Below, one piece after another: positions 43,446 through 52,628 of a stretch of 64,000 nucleotides of DNA (within the stretch, counting starts at the first letter, position 1; the number at the start of each line of letters is the position of its first letter). Position numbers and translations under genes: made by a program. This DNA is from Bradyrhizobium sp. CB82 (GTDB lineage: Bacteria; Pseudomonadota; Alphaproteobacteria; Rhizobiales; Xanthobacteraceae): positions 4,531,001 through 4,595,000 of the forward strand of contig NZ_CP121650.1 of the NCBI RefSeq assembly GCF_029714405.1, given 5' to 3'. The notes beneath the pieces are model-generated. The model was not told where the DNA came from, did not search any database, and saw only the letters and a program-made list of their open reading frames with translations.

Positions 43446-43995
43446 CTGAGAGGCTGGGGCGCCGAGGCGAGGAACGGACAAGGGTTTGGCATTCTGCTCT
43501 GCCTTGGCGGCGCCTTCAGCTACGGTCTTGCGGCACTGGCGGCGCGGCGGTTGCTGAAGGACTCGCCGCCGCTCGGGACGGCAACCTTTCAACTGATGGC
43601 TTCGACCGTGATGATGACGATCGTCGCCGGGGCCATGGAGCAGCCATGGCGTCTGCCCATGCCGGGCGTGACGACCTGGCTTGCAGTGCTCGGCCTCGCG
43701 GGTCTGTCGACAGCGCTTGCCTACATCGTCTTCTTCCAGATCCTGCGGCGCTCGGGCGCGACCAATGTCATGCTGGTGACGCTGCTCATTCCCGTGACCG
43801 CAATTCTTCTTGGCTGGCTCGTGTTGGGCGAGCCGGTCTCGCTGCGCGAGATCGCGGGCGCGATGGTCGTCGGTAGCGCGTTGCTGGTGATCGACGGACG
43901 CATGTTGATGGTCTGGCGCCGCTGTTCAGCGGCTTTCGGCCTCTGAAGCGCGATGAGATCAGGATGAATCGTCATCGCGCATTAGGTTGTTGTCT

Positions 43996-44043
43996 GAGCA
44001 TGATCTCTTCGGAAAACCGCTTCGCACTTTTCCGGATCATGCT
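43996..44043. repeat. Rhizobial palindromic intergenic repeat, copy 2
   Basis: GAGCATGATC at the left and GATCATGC at the right frame GGAAAACCG...CACTTTTCCGG. It shares the framework of the copy at 10531-10604. The element forms a long hairpin and lies behind the split EamA gene. Confidence 0.7.
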
Positions 44044-44046
44044 TTA

Positions 44047-44333
44047 GGCGTCATGCCGCCGGCGACGCCGGCGCCAAGGACGTAGATCCAGCCCGCGTGA
44101 AAATCGAACAAATGCGAATTCAGGAGTGAGCGCGTCATGTTCTGGCGAGGCCGTTTCCCGAGTAGTGGCGTGCAACCGTCAGAAGCGCATGCTACGGCAC
44201 GTTCAATGCGGCACTGACCACCGCCTATGGGATTTGGCCGAAGCCTCAATCCGAAAGCGCTCCGCGGAGGACAGTGGTCGGTTTCCGACAGGCTCCGGGG
44301 CATGTCGCATTCCTCCATGGAGGGAGAAGGTGG
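44047..44333. other. Gene-free stretch before the IclR operators
   Basis: No supported gene. The only notable sequence is the perfect 12-bp palindrome CCTCCATGGAGG at 44312-44323, close to the first candidate IclR operator. Confidence 0.4.
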
Positions 44334-44467
44334 TCCATAATATGGATCAATATGTTTACCAAGCACAGCGTGCCACTGTTTCGTGCTTCGACGTCCAACG
44401 AATGTGGAAAGTTAATAAGTAGACATCGCTACGAATTCTGCTAGTTGATCATAGTCCATAATGTAGA
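44334..44467. promoter_or_regulatory. Candidate autoregulatory operators of the IclR gene
   Basis: TCCATAATATGGA (44334-44346) is a perfect 6+1+6 palindrome. TCCATAATGTAGA (44455-44467), just before the start codon, matches it in 11 of 13 positions. IclR regulators usually bind such A/T-centred palindromes near their own promoter. The region is AT-rich, consistent with a promoter. Confidence 0.45.
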
Positions 44468-44477
44468 CCCACTTGAC

Positions 44478-45374
44478 ATGGCTGACGGTCAGCGCTCGGA
44501 GCGGATTGCAGGAACCCAAAGCATCGATCGCGCGATCGAGCTTCTGCTGCTCGTCGGACGTGCCTCTCCTCAGGGAAGTCGGCTGTCGGACCTGGTGAAG
44601 AGATCGCAGCTGCCCAAGCCTACTGTTCGGCGCGTGCTTCTCGCCTTGGTGCGAGCCGGCTTGCTAGATCAAGACGAGAGCACGCGACTGTATTTCCTCG
44701 GACCGGAAAGCTACGTTATCGGCACGTTGGCGACAGCCCGCTTCGGTATCCACGCGCTTGCGCTCGATGGGCTCGCGCGGCTCAGCCAAGCGACAAGTGA
44801 TACGACCTTCCTCTCCGTCAGACGTGGTACATTTTCTGTCTGTCTGCATCGCGAAGAAGGCTCATATCCAATCCGGACGCACGTTCTTCAAGCCGGGGAT
44901 CGCCATCCTTTGGGCGTCGGCGCCGGCAGCCTCGCTTTGCTGTCCGCGCTTGCCGACGATGAAATCGACGCCATCCTCCGCGCAAATGCCAGCGTTCTGC
45001 GCGAGCAGTATCCGAAGTTCTCGTCCGTTCTGCTGCGTCGCCTGATCGAGCAAACTCGGAAGCGGGGCTATGCGCTCAACCCCGGTCTGCTCATGCAGGG
45101 CTCGTGGGGGATTGGGGTTCCGATCAGGGATGGCGACGGGCATGTGGTAGGCGCCCTGTCGATCGCCGCGGTGGAGCAGCGGCTGGATGAAGCACGACAG
45201 CGCATCCTGGTCCCGTCATTGCAGGCTGAAGCCAAGCGCCTTGAAGAACTTCTGTCGCAATCCAGAGGCTCAGCACCGCGGTCTGTGCCTACCGTTGGTT
45301 CTCCGCGCGAAAAATCGCGACGATTGCTGCAGGCGGAGCTCCCGACGCGGCCACCCCCACGTAGAAAAACATGA
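44478..45374 (+). CDS. IclR-family transcriptional regulator
   Basis: The 298-residue protein has an N-terminal winged helix (about 10-75: GTQSIDRAIELLLLVGRASP, LSDLVKRSQLPKPTVRRVLLALVRAGLL) and a C-terminal IclR effector domain (about 85-255: LDGLARLSQATSDTTFLSVR, HPLGVGAGSLALLSAL, GLLMQGSWGIGVPIRDGDG). A basic Arg-rich tail follows. The ATG at 44478 is preferred because family homology starts soon after; a TTG at 44445 would add 11 residues. No divergent catabolic operon is present, so its target is not obvious; autoregulation is likely. Confidence 0.88.
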   Translation: MADGQRSERIAGTQSIDRAIELLLLVGRASPQGSRLSDLVKRSQLPKPTVRRVLLALVRAGLLDQDESTRLYFLGPESYVIGTLATARFGIHALALDGLARLSQATSDTTFLSVRRGTFSVCLHREEGSYPIRTHVLQAGDRHPLGVGAGSLALLSALADDEIDAILRANASVLREQYPKFSSVLLRRLIEQTRKRGYALNPGLLMQGSWGIGVPIRDGDGHVVGALSIAAVEQRLDEARQRILVPSLQAEAKRLEELLSQSRGSAPRSVPTVGSPREKSRRLLQAELPTRPPPRRKT

Positions 45375-45542
45375 TCGCGACCGATTGCCGTTTCGAAGGT
45401 CACTATGCCGGAAGGCGTCCTCTTGAGTTCCTGGCGAGACAACAACTGGACGTTGCGAGTCCACGGCCGACGGCGCTGGGCATTCCGCCGAAGGCCACGC
45501 GTTCGTAGCAGCCGCTATGGAGAACGCGCTGGAATCGGGCGA

Positions 45543-46898
45543 CTAGCCTGCGCTGAGACGCACGCCGGCGCGCAGGAATTTCTGCGGATCGACCGCTTCG
45601 CCATCGATGCGGGTTTCGTAGTGCAGATGCGGGCCGGTGGAGCGGCCGGTCGATCCGACCAGTCCGACCACCTGGCCGATTTTCACGATCTCGCCGACCT
45701 TGACGTTGATCTCGGAGAGATGGCCGTAGCGGGTCGAGAGCCCGTTGCCGTGATCGACCTCGACCATGCGGCCGTAGCCACCCGACCATCCGGCCGAGAC
45801 CACCTTGCCGTTGGCGGTGACGCGGACGGGATCGCCGGTCGCGGCGCGAAAATCCAGGCCGGTGTGCATCGCCGGCCGGCCGAGGAACGGATCGCTGCGC
45901 ACGCCGAAGCCGGAGGTGAACTCGACTTCGCCGATGACGGGCTTGCGGTAGGGCACCAGCGCCAGCGTGCGATTGAGCCGATCCACCTCGGCGCGCGCGG
46001 TGTTGATACGATAAAGCTGCTTCTCGAATGGGCCGGCATTCGCGGTAAGCTTGACGGGTACAAAAGGCCCGCCCATCGCGGTCCGCGGCACGGCGGCCTC
46101 GAGATCGGCGAGGTTCAGGCCGAGATCACTGACCACGCCGCGCATCCGGCGCGCGCGCGATTCAATGCTGTCCTCGACGGCGCTGAGCGCAGCGATCTGT
46201 CGTCGCTCGACCTGGTCAAGCGAGGTCTGCAAACGCACCAGGACATTGTCAAAACCCTGAATCTTGGCGAACTGGTTCGGCTGCGGGCTGGCGATGACGG
46301 GCGTGCGCGATTCAAGTCGCGCCTCGCGATCCGGCGGCGCCACGAAAATCACGGTGTCGCTGATCGGCGATGGCTTTGGCGTGCCCTGGGGAGGGGTGGC
46401 GTCGCCGCGCTGCGGTGTTGCGCGCGGGATCGATCCTGTCACGTCGGGCATGGCGCCGAGCGCCGTTGCCCGGGACTCCAGCGCAGTCTGCCGCTTCATG
46501 ATCTGGTCGAGCTTCTGGTCGAACTGCTCCTGGTCGAGCAACTGTCGGCTCGTCGTGCGATCGACCTTGGCCCTGAGCTCGGCGATGCGATCCTCGTAGG
46601 CGTATTGCATCTCGGCCTGGCGCGCGATCAGCCGCGTCAGCACGTCGTCGCGGAAGGCGAAATAGGTGGCGGTCGCCGCCGACCAGAGCCCGAGCAGCAC
46701 GACGGTTCCGACTACGATCCAGAACACCACGGGCCCGAGGCGGACCTGCTTGCCATGATGGACGATGGTGTAGGCGTCGTCGGCAGCGGGCGGGGATATG
46801 GCGGTGGCGGTGCTGACCGGACGGCGGTTGAAGGGCCGCCCGTGGTCATGAGGATGGTGTTGGGGATACTGCGAGAATTGGGCAGAACTTTTCGACAT
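45543..46898 (-). CDS. M23-family metallopeptidase (cell-wall endopeptidase-like), membrane anchored
   Basis: The 451-residue protein has a His/Pro-rich cytoplasmic N terminus, one membrane helix at about 55-80, coiled coil (about 90-140 and 215-250) and a C-terminal LytM domain: FTSGFGVRSDPFLGRPAMHTGLDF with the zinc His and Asp, YGHLSEINV, and GPHLHYE with the HxH zinc motif. All zinc-binding residues are retained, so it should be active on peptidoglycan cross-links. GGGAG lies 5 bases before the ATG at 46898. Confidence 0.92.
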   Translation of the reverse strand: MSKSSAQFSQYPQHHPHDHGRPFNRRPVSTATAISPPAADDAYTIVHHGKQVRLGPVVFWIVVGTVVLLGLWSAATATYFAFRDDVLTRLIARQAEMQYAYEDRIAELRAKVDRTTSRQLLDQEQFDQKLDQIMKRQTALESRATALGAMPDVTGSIPRATPQRGDATPPQGTPKPSPISDTVIFVAPPDREARLESRTPVIASPQPNQFAKIQGFDNVLVRLQTSLDQVERRQIAALSAVEDSIESRARRMRGVVSDLGLNLADLEAAVPRTAMGGPFVPVKLTANAGPFEKQLYRINTARAEVDRLNRTLALVPYRKPVIGEVEFTSGFGVRSDPFLGRPAMHTGLDFRAATGDPVRVTANGKVVSAGWSGGYGRMVEVDHGNGLSTRYGHLSEINVKVGEIVKIGQVVGLVGSTGRSTGPHLHYETRIDGEAVDPQKFLRAGVRLSAG

Positions 46899-47009
46899 CG
46901 GCACTCCCGCGCCGGTCGGAGAGGTTCCGTACGGCTGAATTGCCGAAGCAATCTGGGTCGCTCATGGTTAATTTTCCGGAAACGGGAACGCTCGAGTTCG
47001 AGGGACTGG

Positions 47010-47702
47010 TTAAAGAGATGTTGCCGCCGCCAGCACGTCCTCGGCGTGGCCGTCGACCCGGACGTTGCGCCAGATCCGCGCCACCCTGCCGTCGGCGCCG
47101 ACCAGCACCGTCGTGCGAAGAATCCCGAGGAAGGTCCTGCCGTACATCGATTTTTCGCCCCAGGCGCCGTAGGCCTCGAGCATCTCGTGTCGCTCATCCG
47201 AGATCAGGGGAACGGCAAGCTTGTGCTTGTCGCGGAACTTTTCCTGGGCCTTCGGCGGGTCGGCCGAGATGCCGAGCACGCTCGTGCCGGCAGCAGTGAA
47301 GGCGTCCTTGAGCCGGCTGAAGTCGATCGCCTCCCGGGTGCAGCCCGGCGTATCGGCCCGTGGGTAGAAGAACAGAACCAGCTTCTTGCCGGCATAGTCG
47401 GCCAGCCTCGCCAGGCCGCCGCCGTCGCGCGGCAGGCCAAAGGCGGGCGCCTTCTGGCCTTCGGACAGGGCGCCCTTGGCGGCCCTCGCTGGGGCGGCAG
47501 TCGATTCGGAAGATTTTAACTGTTTCGACGTGGCCTTGTGCGATGCTGCAACGGTTGAGGCCTTGGTTGATTTGCGTGTTGCGGCCTGCTGCGTCGTCGC
47601 GGGCTTCTTTGTCGCTTTAGTCCGCGTTTGAGTCCCTTTTTTCCTGGGAGTTGGGCTGCCGGAGGCCGCTTTGGACGATTTCTTTCGCGTTTCCTTGGAC
47701 AT
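47010..47702 (-). CDS. bcp: Peroxiredoxin of the Bcp/PrxQ family with a Lys/Ala/Thr-rich N-terminal extension
   Basis: The 230-residue protein has an extension of about 76 residues rich in Lys, Thr, Ala and Ser, similar to histone H1-like tails, followed by a Bcp domain (GQKAPAFGLPRDGGGLARLA, LVLFFYPRADTPGCTREAID). Cys121 is the peroxidatic residue and is the only Cys in the protein; the usual resolving Cys five residues later is replaced (CTREAID). It is therefore a 1-Cys type that must be reduced by an external thiol. AAGGAAGG precedes the ATG at 47702. The basic tail could bind DNA; that is inference. Confidence 0.9.
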   Translation of the reverse strand: MSKETRKKSSKAASGSPTPRKKGTQTRTKATKKPATTQQAATRKSTKASTVAASHKATSKQLKSSESTAAPARAAKGALSEGQKAPAFGLPRDGGGLARLADYAGKKLVLFFYPRADTPGCTREAIDFSRLKDAFTAAGTSVLGISADPPKAQEKFRDKHKLAVPLISDERHEMLEAYGAWGEKSMYGRTFLGILRTTVLVGADGRVARIWRNVRVDGHAEDVLAAATSL

Positions 47703-47993
47703 ACGCCTTCCTTTCGACGCTTTCGGCGGGTCAACCAAGGCGGTATTGCAGCTCTCGTCCGGCGTGCCGGAATCGCGCCCTTGGCTGGGCAAGTCTGACG
47801 ACGCCGGAGTATGGTTACAAGGAATTCCAAGTACCACCCCACTGCTCGTTGAACGCGCTCTCGGGGCGACATGACGAACAGCAGGAATATCAAGGGAATG
47901 GCGGCAATGCCGGCGCAGGGGCGTTTGGTCCCCGTGGACGGCTGCGGCCCCGGCGGCGCTCAATCCAAAGAGGGGCGCCTGTATCGAGAGGCA

Positions 47994-50900
47994 ATGTCTA
48001 GGAATACGTCGCCCCAAGATCATAACCGTGATCACAACGGGGCCTTCAATAACCGGGACCTCGATCGGCGCGCCGGAGTGTTGGACTCTCCGGAATGGGA
48101 TGACATCGATTGGGATCCGGACCAAGAGGCGGCGGGCCACCGGGCGCGCCGGCTATTGTCGCGTTCCGATTCCCGCTTCCATCGCCTGGGTGACCGCTTC
48201 GGCGCGTTCGGGCGCTGGCTTGCGGCTGATCGCTGGGTCAAGCGGCTCGCCCTCGTCACCGGCACGCTCGTCTTCATCTTCGTCTGTTGTTTCGCCACGC
48301 TGTGGTGGCGGCTTGGCGCTGGTCCCATCAATCTCGACATGGCGACGCCATGGCTCGCGGCCGCGATCGAGGACAATATCGGCCACGGCAATACCGTCGA
48401 GGTCGGCGGCACCCAGATCGAGCGCGCCGGGCGGATCCGCGTCGCCGTGCGCATTCGCGACATCATCGTCCGCGACCGCGATCACGCCATCGTCGCAAGC
48501 GCGCCGAAGGCCGAAGTGCGGCTGTCGGGCATGGCGCTCCTGATGGGGCGGCTGCGCGCGGAAAGCCTCAATCTCGTCGATGCCGAGCTCGCGATAAGGA
48601 TCGCGCCTGACGGCACCGTCACGGTGTCGGCCGGCGACACCGCAAAGCCGCTCGCCACCGGCGTCGCGTCGAAGAAGGAGGCGGGCCTGCCGCCGACCTT
48701 CCCGCGTCCGGAATCGGCAACGCCTCCTGCGACCGCTCCGGCCACGCCGTCCGGTCAGGACGCGGCTGCAGCGTCGTCGGCCGGCAGCGGCACGCAGAGC
48801 GGACTGCTTGCCGGGCTCGACTGGCTCGACAGCCTCAGCATGACCGGGCTCGACGGCCAGAACCTCAACGAGATCGGCCTGAAGAACGGCAATCTGATCG
48901 TCGATGACCAGCAGCGCGGCAGCAAGTGGAGCTTCGAGAACATCAGCCTCAGCCTGCGCCGGCCGCACGGCGGTGGCGTCGCGCTCAGCTTCGGTGAAGA
49001 GGGCGCGCGGCCATGGTCGCTCCGCGCAACGATAGGTCCTGCCGAGAACGGCGTGCGCTCGGTCGATATCCGGGCCGACAAGGTCTCGACCTCGAACATC
49101 CTGCTGGCGTTGCGGTTGAAGGACCTGACCTACAATGCCGACCTGCCGCTGACCGGCGAACTCAAGGGCGAGCTCGGCCGCGACGGCCTGCCGACATTCT
49201 TCCGCGGCAAGGTTCTCATCGGGGCGGGCAACATCATCGACACCGATACGCCGGACTATCCGATGGCGATCGACTCGGCCGAGATCAACGTCGAATGGGA
49301 CGCCGGGCGCCGGGTGCTGGTGGCACCGTTCAAGATCATCTCCGGCGCCAACCGGGTCACGCTGCTCGCGCATCTCGAGCCGCCCAATGGCACCACCAAC
49401 GACTGGCAGCTCGGGTTCAGCGGCGGATCGATCCTGCTCGGCGGCATCGACAATGACGCGCCGCTGGTCTTCAACCGCATCGCCATCGGCTTCCGTTTCG
49501 ACATCGATCACAAGCGCGTCGTGCTGACGCAGGCCGACATCAGCAATGGCGAGATCGGCGTCGCCGGGACCGGCGCCATCGACTATTCCGGCGAGCCGCG
49601 GCTGATGCTGGGCTTTGCGGGCACGCCGATGTCGGCGTCCGCGCTCAAGCGGATGTGGCCGACGCTGATCGTGCCGGAGCTGCGCGAATGGGTGATCGAG
49701 CGGATCGAGCGCGGCACGCTCCAGCGCATCGAGGTCGGCGTCAACTCGCCGGTGCGCAATCTCCCGCGCAAGGGACCGCCGATCCCAGATGACGGCCTGT
49801 CGGTCAACATCGTTGCCAGCGGCGTCGCGGTTCACCCGGTGGACGGCATGCCTTCGGTGCACGACGCCGACCTCAAAGCGCACATCACCGGTCGCACCGC
49901 GACGGTGACGATCGGGCAGGGCATTGCCGATACGCCGGCGGGGCGCAAGATCACCTTTTCGGACTTCACCTTCGAGGTGCCGGACATGGCGATAAAGCCG
50001 TCGCCGTCGCGCAGCAGATTCCGCGTCGATGGTCCGGTGCCGGCGGCTGCGGAAATTCTCGCCAATGATCGCCTGAGCGATCTATCCGCCACCGTCGTCG
50101 ATCCCAACACCAGCAAAGGCACGTTCTCGGCCAACATCACGCTCGCCATGCCGGTGAAGGGCGAGCTGACCAAGGCGGATACGAGCTACAGCGTCACCGC
50201 CGACCTCAACGGCTTTGCCGCCGACAAGATCGTGATGAACCAGAAGCTCGAGGCCAACAGCCTCAAGATCGTCGCCAGCAACCAGGGCTACCAGGTCAAG
50301 GGCGACGTCAAGATCAACGGGCAGGCGGCCTCGCTCGATTACCGCAAGCCGGCCGACGGCGATGCCGACGTCAAATTGCAGGCCACGCTCGACGATGCGA
50401 GCCGCGCCCGTCTCGGCTTCGACCTGAGTCCCGCCGTCAGCGGTTCGCTGCCGGTCAAGGTCTCAGGCAAGATCGCGAGCGGGCCCGAGCAGACCACGCG
50501 CCTCGGCATCGAAGCCGACCTGACCTCGCTCAAGCTCGACAACCTCCTGCCGGGCTGGGTGAAGCTGCCGGGCAAATCGGGCAAGGCCAGCTTCAAGGTG
50601 GTGCCTTCAGCGCAATCGACGCGGCTCGAGGACATCGTCGTCGAAGGCGCGGGCGTCTCGATCAAGGGCTCGCTCGAGGTCGACCAGAACGGCGATCTCA
50701 TGAATGCGAACTTCCCGACCTATTCGCCGTCCGACGGCGACAAGGCATCGCTCAGGGTCGAGCGCGGTCCCGACGGCGTGGTGAGAGGCACCATGCGCGG
50801 CGACGTGTTCGACGGTCGCGGCTTCCTGAAGTTGGCGATATCAGGCAATTCCGGCAAGGACGACAACAAGAGCAAGCTGAGGAACGTCGACTTCGACATC

Positions 50901-51734
50901 GACATCAAGTTAGGTGCGGTCGCCGGCTTCAATGGCGAGGCGATGCGCAGCGTCGATGCCAAGATGTCGCGGCGGAGCGGAGCCGTGAAGGCTTTCACGC
51001 TGAACGGCAAGATCGGCCGCGACACGCCGGTGACGGCGGATTTGCGTGGCGGGCGTGCGCAGGGCAGCCGCGAGGTGATCTATCTCCAGACCAACGACGC
51101 CGGCGCCTTCCTGCGCTTCTCCGACACCACCAACAAGGTGTTCGGCGGCCAGATGGTGGTGGCGATGGAGCCGCCGACGTCGGAGCCGACGTCGCGGGAA
51201 GGTCTCATCAATGTGCGTGACTTCACGGTCAAGGGCATGGAGCAGCTTGATCGCGTTGCGGCGGGCGGCTCCAACGGCACGCAGAGCGGCGTCGCCTTCT
51301 CCGCATTGCGCGCTGAATTCACCCGGCAGAACGGCGCGCTCACCATCCGCGACGGCGTCGTCAAGGGGCCGATGATCGGCGCCACCATCGAAGGCGCAAT
51401 CGACTATCCCGGCAATCAGGTCTGCATGAGCGGGACCTTCGTGCCGATGTACGGCGTGAACAACATCTTCGGCCAGATTCCGTTGTTCGGCATCTTCCTT
51501 GGCGGCGGCAACAATGAGGGTCTGATCGGCGTGACCTATGAGGTCGTCGGTACGCCCGCCGCGCCCGTGATGCGAGTCAATCCGATCTCGGCGATGGCGC
51601 CGGGCCTATTCCGCAAGATCTTCGAGTTCAACACCGGCAAGCAGAACTCGCCGTTCGACGAGCTGCCGACGCAGTCGGGCGACACGGGATCGTCGCGGCC
51701 GGTCCCAAGCGGTTGCAATGTGGCGCGGCGATAG
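47994..51734 (+). CDS. Large DUF3971/AsmA-like envelope protein
   Basis: The product is about 1246 residues. It has a polar N terminus, a single membrane helix near 85-110 (LALVTGTLVFIFVCCFATLWW), and a very long beta-rich periplasmic part typical of DUF3971/AsmA-like (YhdP-related) proteins. The C-terminal AsmA-like region carries GAIDYPGNQVCMSGTFVPMY and IPLFGIFLGGGNNEGLIGVTYEVVG. Family members bridge the envelope and are thought to carry phospholipids to the outer membrane. The ATG at 47994 is chosen because the 41 codons before it are not protein-like; starts at 47871 or 47898 remain possible. Confidence 0.85.
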   Translation: MSRNTSPQDHNRDHNGAFNNRDLDRRAGVLDSPEWDDIDWDPDQEAAGHRARRLLSRSDSRFHRLGDRFGAFGRWLAADRWVKRLALVTGTLVFIFVCCFATLWWRLGAGPINLDMATPWLAAAIEDNIGHGNTVEVGGTQIERAGRIRVAVRIRDIIVRDRDHAIVASAPKAEVRLSGMALLMGRLRAESLNLVDAELAIRIAPDGTVTVSAGDTAKPLATGVASKKEAGLPPTFPRPESATPPATAPATPSGQDAAAASSAGSGTQSGLLAGLDWLDSLSMTGLDGQNLNEIGLKNGNLIVDDQQRGSKWSFENISLSLRRPHGGGVALSFGEEGARPWSLRATIGPAENGVRSVDIRADKVSTSNILLALRLKDLTYNADLPLTGELKGELGRDGLPTFFRGKVLIGAGNIIDTDTPDYPMAIDSAEINVEWDAGRRVLVAPFKIISGANRVTLLAHLEPPNGTTNDWQLGFSGGSILLGGIDNDAPLVFNRIAIGFRFDIDHKRVVLTQADISNGEIGVAGTGAIDYSGEPRLMLGFAGTPMSASALKRMWPTLIVPELREWVIERIERGTLQRIEVGVNSPVRNLPRKGPPIPDDGLSVNIVASGVAVHPVDGMPSVHDADLKAHITGRTATVTIGQGIADTPAGRKITFSDFTFEVPDMAIKPSPSRSRFRVDGPVPAAAEILANDRLSDLSATVVDPNTSKGTFSANITLAMPVKGELTKADTSYSVTADLNGFAADKIVMNQKLEANSLKIVASNQGYQVKGDVKINGQAASLDYRKPADGDADVKLQATLDDASRARLGFDLSPAVSGSLPVKVSGKIASGPEQTTRLGIEADLTSLKLDNLLPGWVKLPGKSGKASFKVVPSAQSTRLEDIVVEGAGVSIKGSLEVDQNGDLMNANFPTYSPSDGDKASLRVERGPDGVVRGTMRGDVFDGRGFLKLAISGNSGKDDNKSKLRNVDFDIDIKLGAVAGFNGEAMRSVDAKMSRRSGAVKAFTLNGKIGRDTPVTADLRGGRAQGSREVIYLQTNDAGAFLRFSDTTNKVFGGQMVVAMEPPTSEPTSREGLINVRDFTVKGMEQLDRVAAGGSNGTQSGVAFSALRAEFTRQNGALTIRDGVVKGPMIGATIEGAIDYPGNQVCMSGTFVPMYGVNNIFGQIPLFGIFLGGGNNEGLIGVTYEVVGTPAAPVMRVNPISAMAPGLFRKIFEFNTGKQNSPFDELPTQSGDTGSSRPVPSGCNVARR

Positions 51735-51840
51735 GATGAGCGCGGCGAGGCGTCACGTGCCTGCTTGCGTCCGTTCAGATCGTTAAGAAAATCGGCCCAA
51801 GAATATCGGCTCAAGAATACCAGCACAGGGCTTTCGACAA

Positions 51841-51951
51841 GTGAGCAGCCTCGGCAAGCCCGCAATGAACCGCCTCGTTCACCGTATCATCATGGCCGTG
51901 CTGCTGGCCGTGGCACTGGCCGTCATCTGGAACGTGCTCGGCGGGCGATGA
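51841..51951 (+). CDS. Very small hydrophobic protein (36 residues)
   Basis: The frame from GTG 51841, or ATG 51865 (28 residues), encodes MNRLVHRIIMAVLLAVALAV then IWNVLGGR: basic, a single helix, short polar end. It is followed after three bases by a perfect 10-bp stem-loop, as expected for a real transcript end. No ribosome site is convincing and no family is recognised. It could be a single-span regulator or a chance frame. Confidence 0.45.
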   Translation: MSSLGKPAMNRLVHRIIMAVLLAVALAVIWNVLGGR

Positions 51952-51954
51952 CGT

Positions 51955-51978
51955 GGCACCGGCGAGTTCGCCGGTGCC
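51955..51978 (+). terminator. Perfect stem-loop between the small gene and DoxX
   Basis: GGCACCGGCG (51955-51964) pairs with CGCCGGTGCC (51969-51978) across AGTT. It lies between convergent genes and lacks a T-run; it can serve both strands. Confidence 0.6.
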
Positions 51979-51997
51979 AATGCGCATACAGGCGATC

Positions 51998-52429
51998 TCA
52001 GCGTCGCGCGAAGGCGCCGCTCGGCTCCTCGCCCTCCTTGCGCACCAGCGCGTCCACGCTGATCGGACCGCCGCCGGCCGCGGAGATGTAGAGACAGGCG
52101 AAGCAGAACAGGATCGCCGCGGTGCCGCCGTTGAGAAGCGGCAGGAATACCGGCGAGCCGCTCTTGAACATGTGGCCGAGGAAATAGGCGAAGGCCATTT
52201 CACCCGCCAGGACGAACGCCGAGATCCGCGTGAACAGGCCGATCATCAGGGCGGCACCGAGCACGAGCTCAAGCGCGCCGGCCGCATAGATCAGCGGCGG
52301 GATGTCGGCGAAGTAGGGGACCGCCGGAAACTTGAAGATCTTGGCCACGCCGTACTGAAACAGCAGCAGGCCGGTGATGAAGCGAAACAGGCTCAACAGA
52401 GCCGGTTGAAACCGAGACATTGAATTCAT
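51998..52429 (-). CDS. DoxX family membrane protein
   Basis: The 143-residue protein has four predicted helices and the DoxX motifs LLSLFRFITGLLLFQYGVAK, GALELVLGAALMIGLFTRIS and EMAFAYFLGHM. DoxX-like proteins are implicated in redox or stress functions at the membrane, with no settled activity. GAAGGG is 8 bases before the ATG at 52429, which picks that start over the one at 52420 or 52450. Confidence 0.87.
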   Translation of the reverse strand: MNSMSRFQPALLSLFRFITGLLLFQYGVAKIFKFPAVPYFADIPPLIYAAGALELVLGAALMIGLFTRISAFVLAGEMAFAYFLGHMFKSGSPVFLPLLNGGTAAILFCFACLYISAAGGGPISVDALVRKEGEEPSGAFARR

Positions 52430-52628
52430 GTTTTGCGCCCTTCCATCCAATTCCTTAACTCTTCAAACGTATTCGGTTCCCTCCTGCAAGCCATGCGCCG
52501 TCAATTCGCGCTGACATTTTCGTCAGTACTGAGAAAAACACCGCAGGCCGGACTTTGAGCCCGGCAGATTCGGCATTTTTCCGTAGTTTCCCGGTTACTA
52601 CGACGGTTGCAGGTTACTTCCAGTACAC

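Larger units (their letters stand above)
41478..43946 (+). pseudogene. EamA-family permease gene split by an IS element
   Basis: The first part (41478-41908) encodes RIDARDWSLLSVLSILWGGSFFF through ALGLVGVIILR, five helices of a DMT/EamA exporter. The second part (43446-43946) resumes with GWGAEARNGQGFGILLCLGG and runs to the C terminus (GATNVMLVTLLIPVTAILLG). Removing the IS and one copy of the 5-bp target duplication restores a frame of 308 residues, the normal length, with no other lesion. The insertion falls between the two EamA repeats. It is therefore a recent knock-out of a drug/metabolite exporter. Confidence 0.92.

Noticed and set aside
44126..44422. 98-codon frame before the IclR gene
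   Set aside because: Protein-unlike sequence overlapping candidate operators; no start-site support.
45405..47519. 704-codon plus-strand frame opposite the M23 and Bcp genes
   Set aside because: Shadow of two clear minus-strand genes, with low-complexity Arg/Ala/Gly composition.
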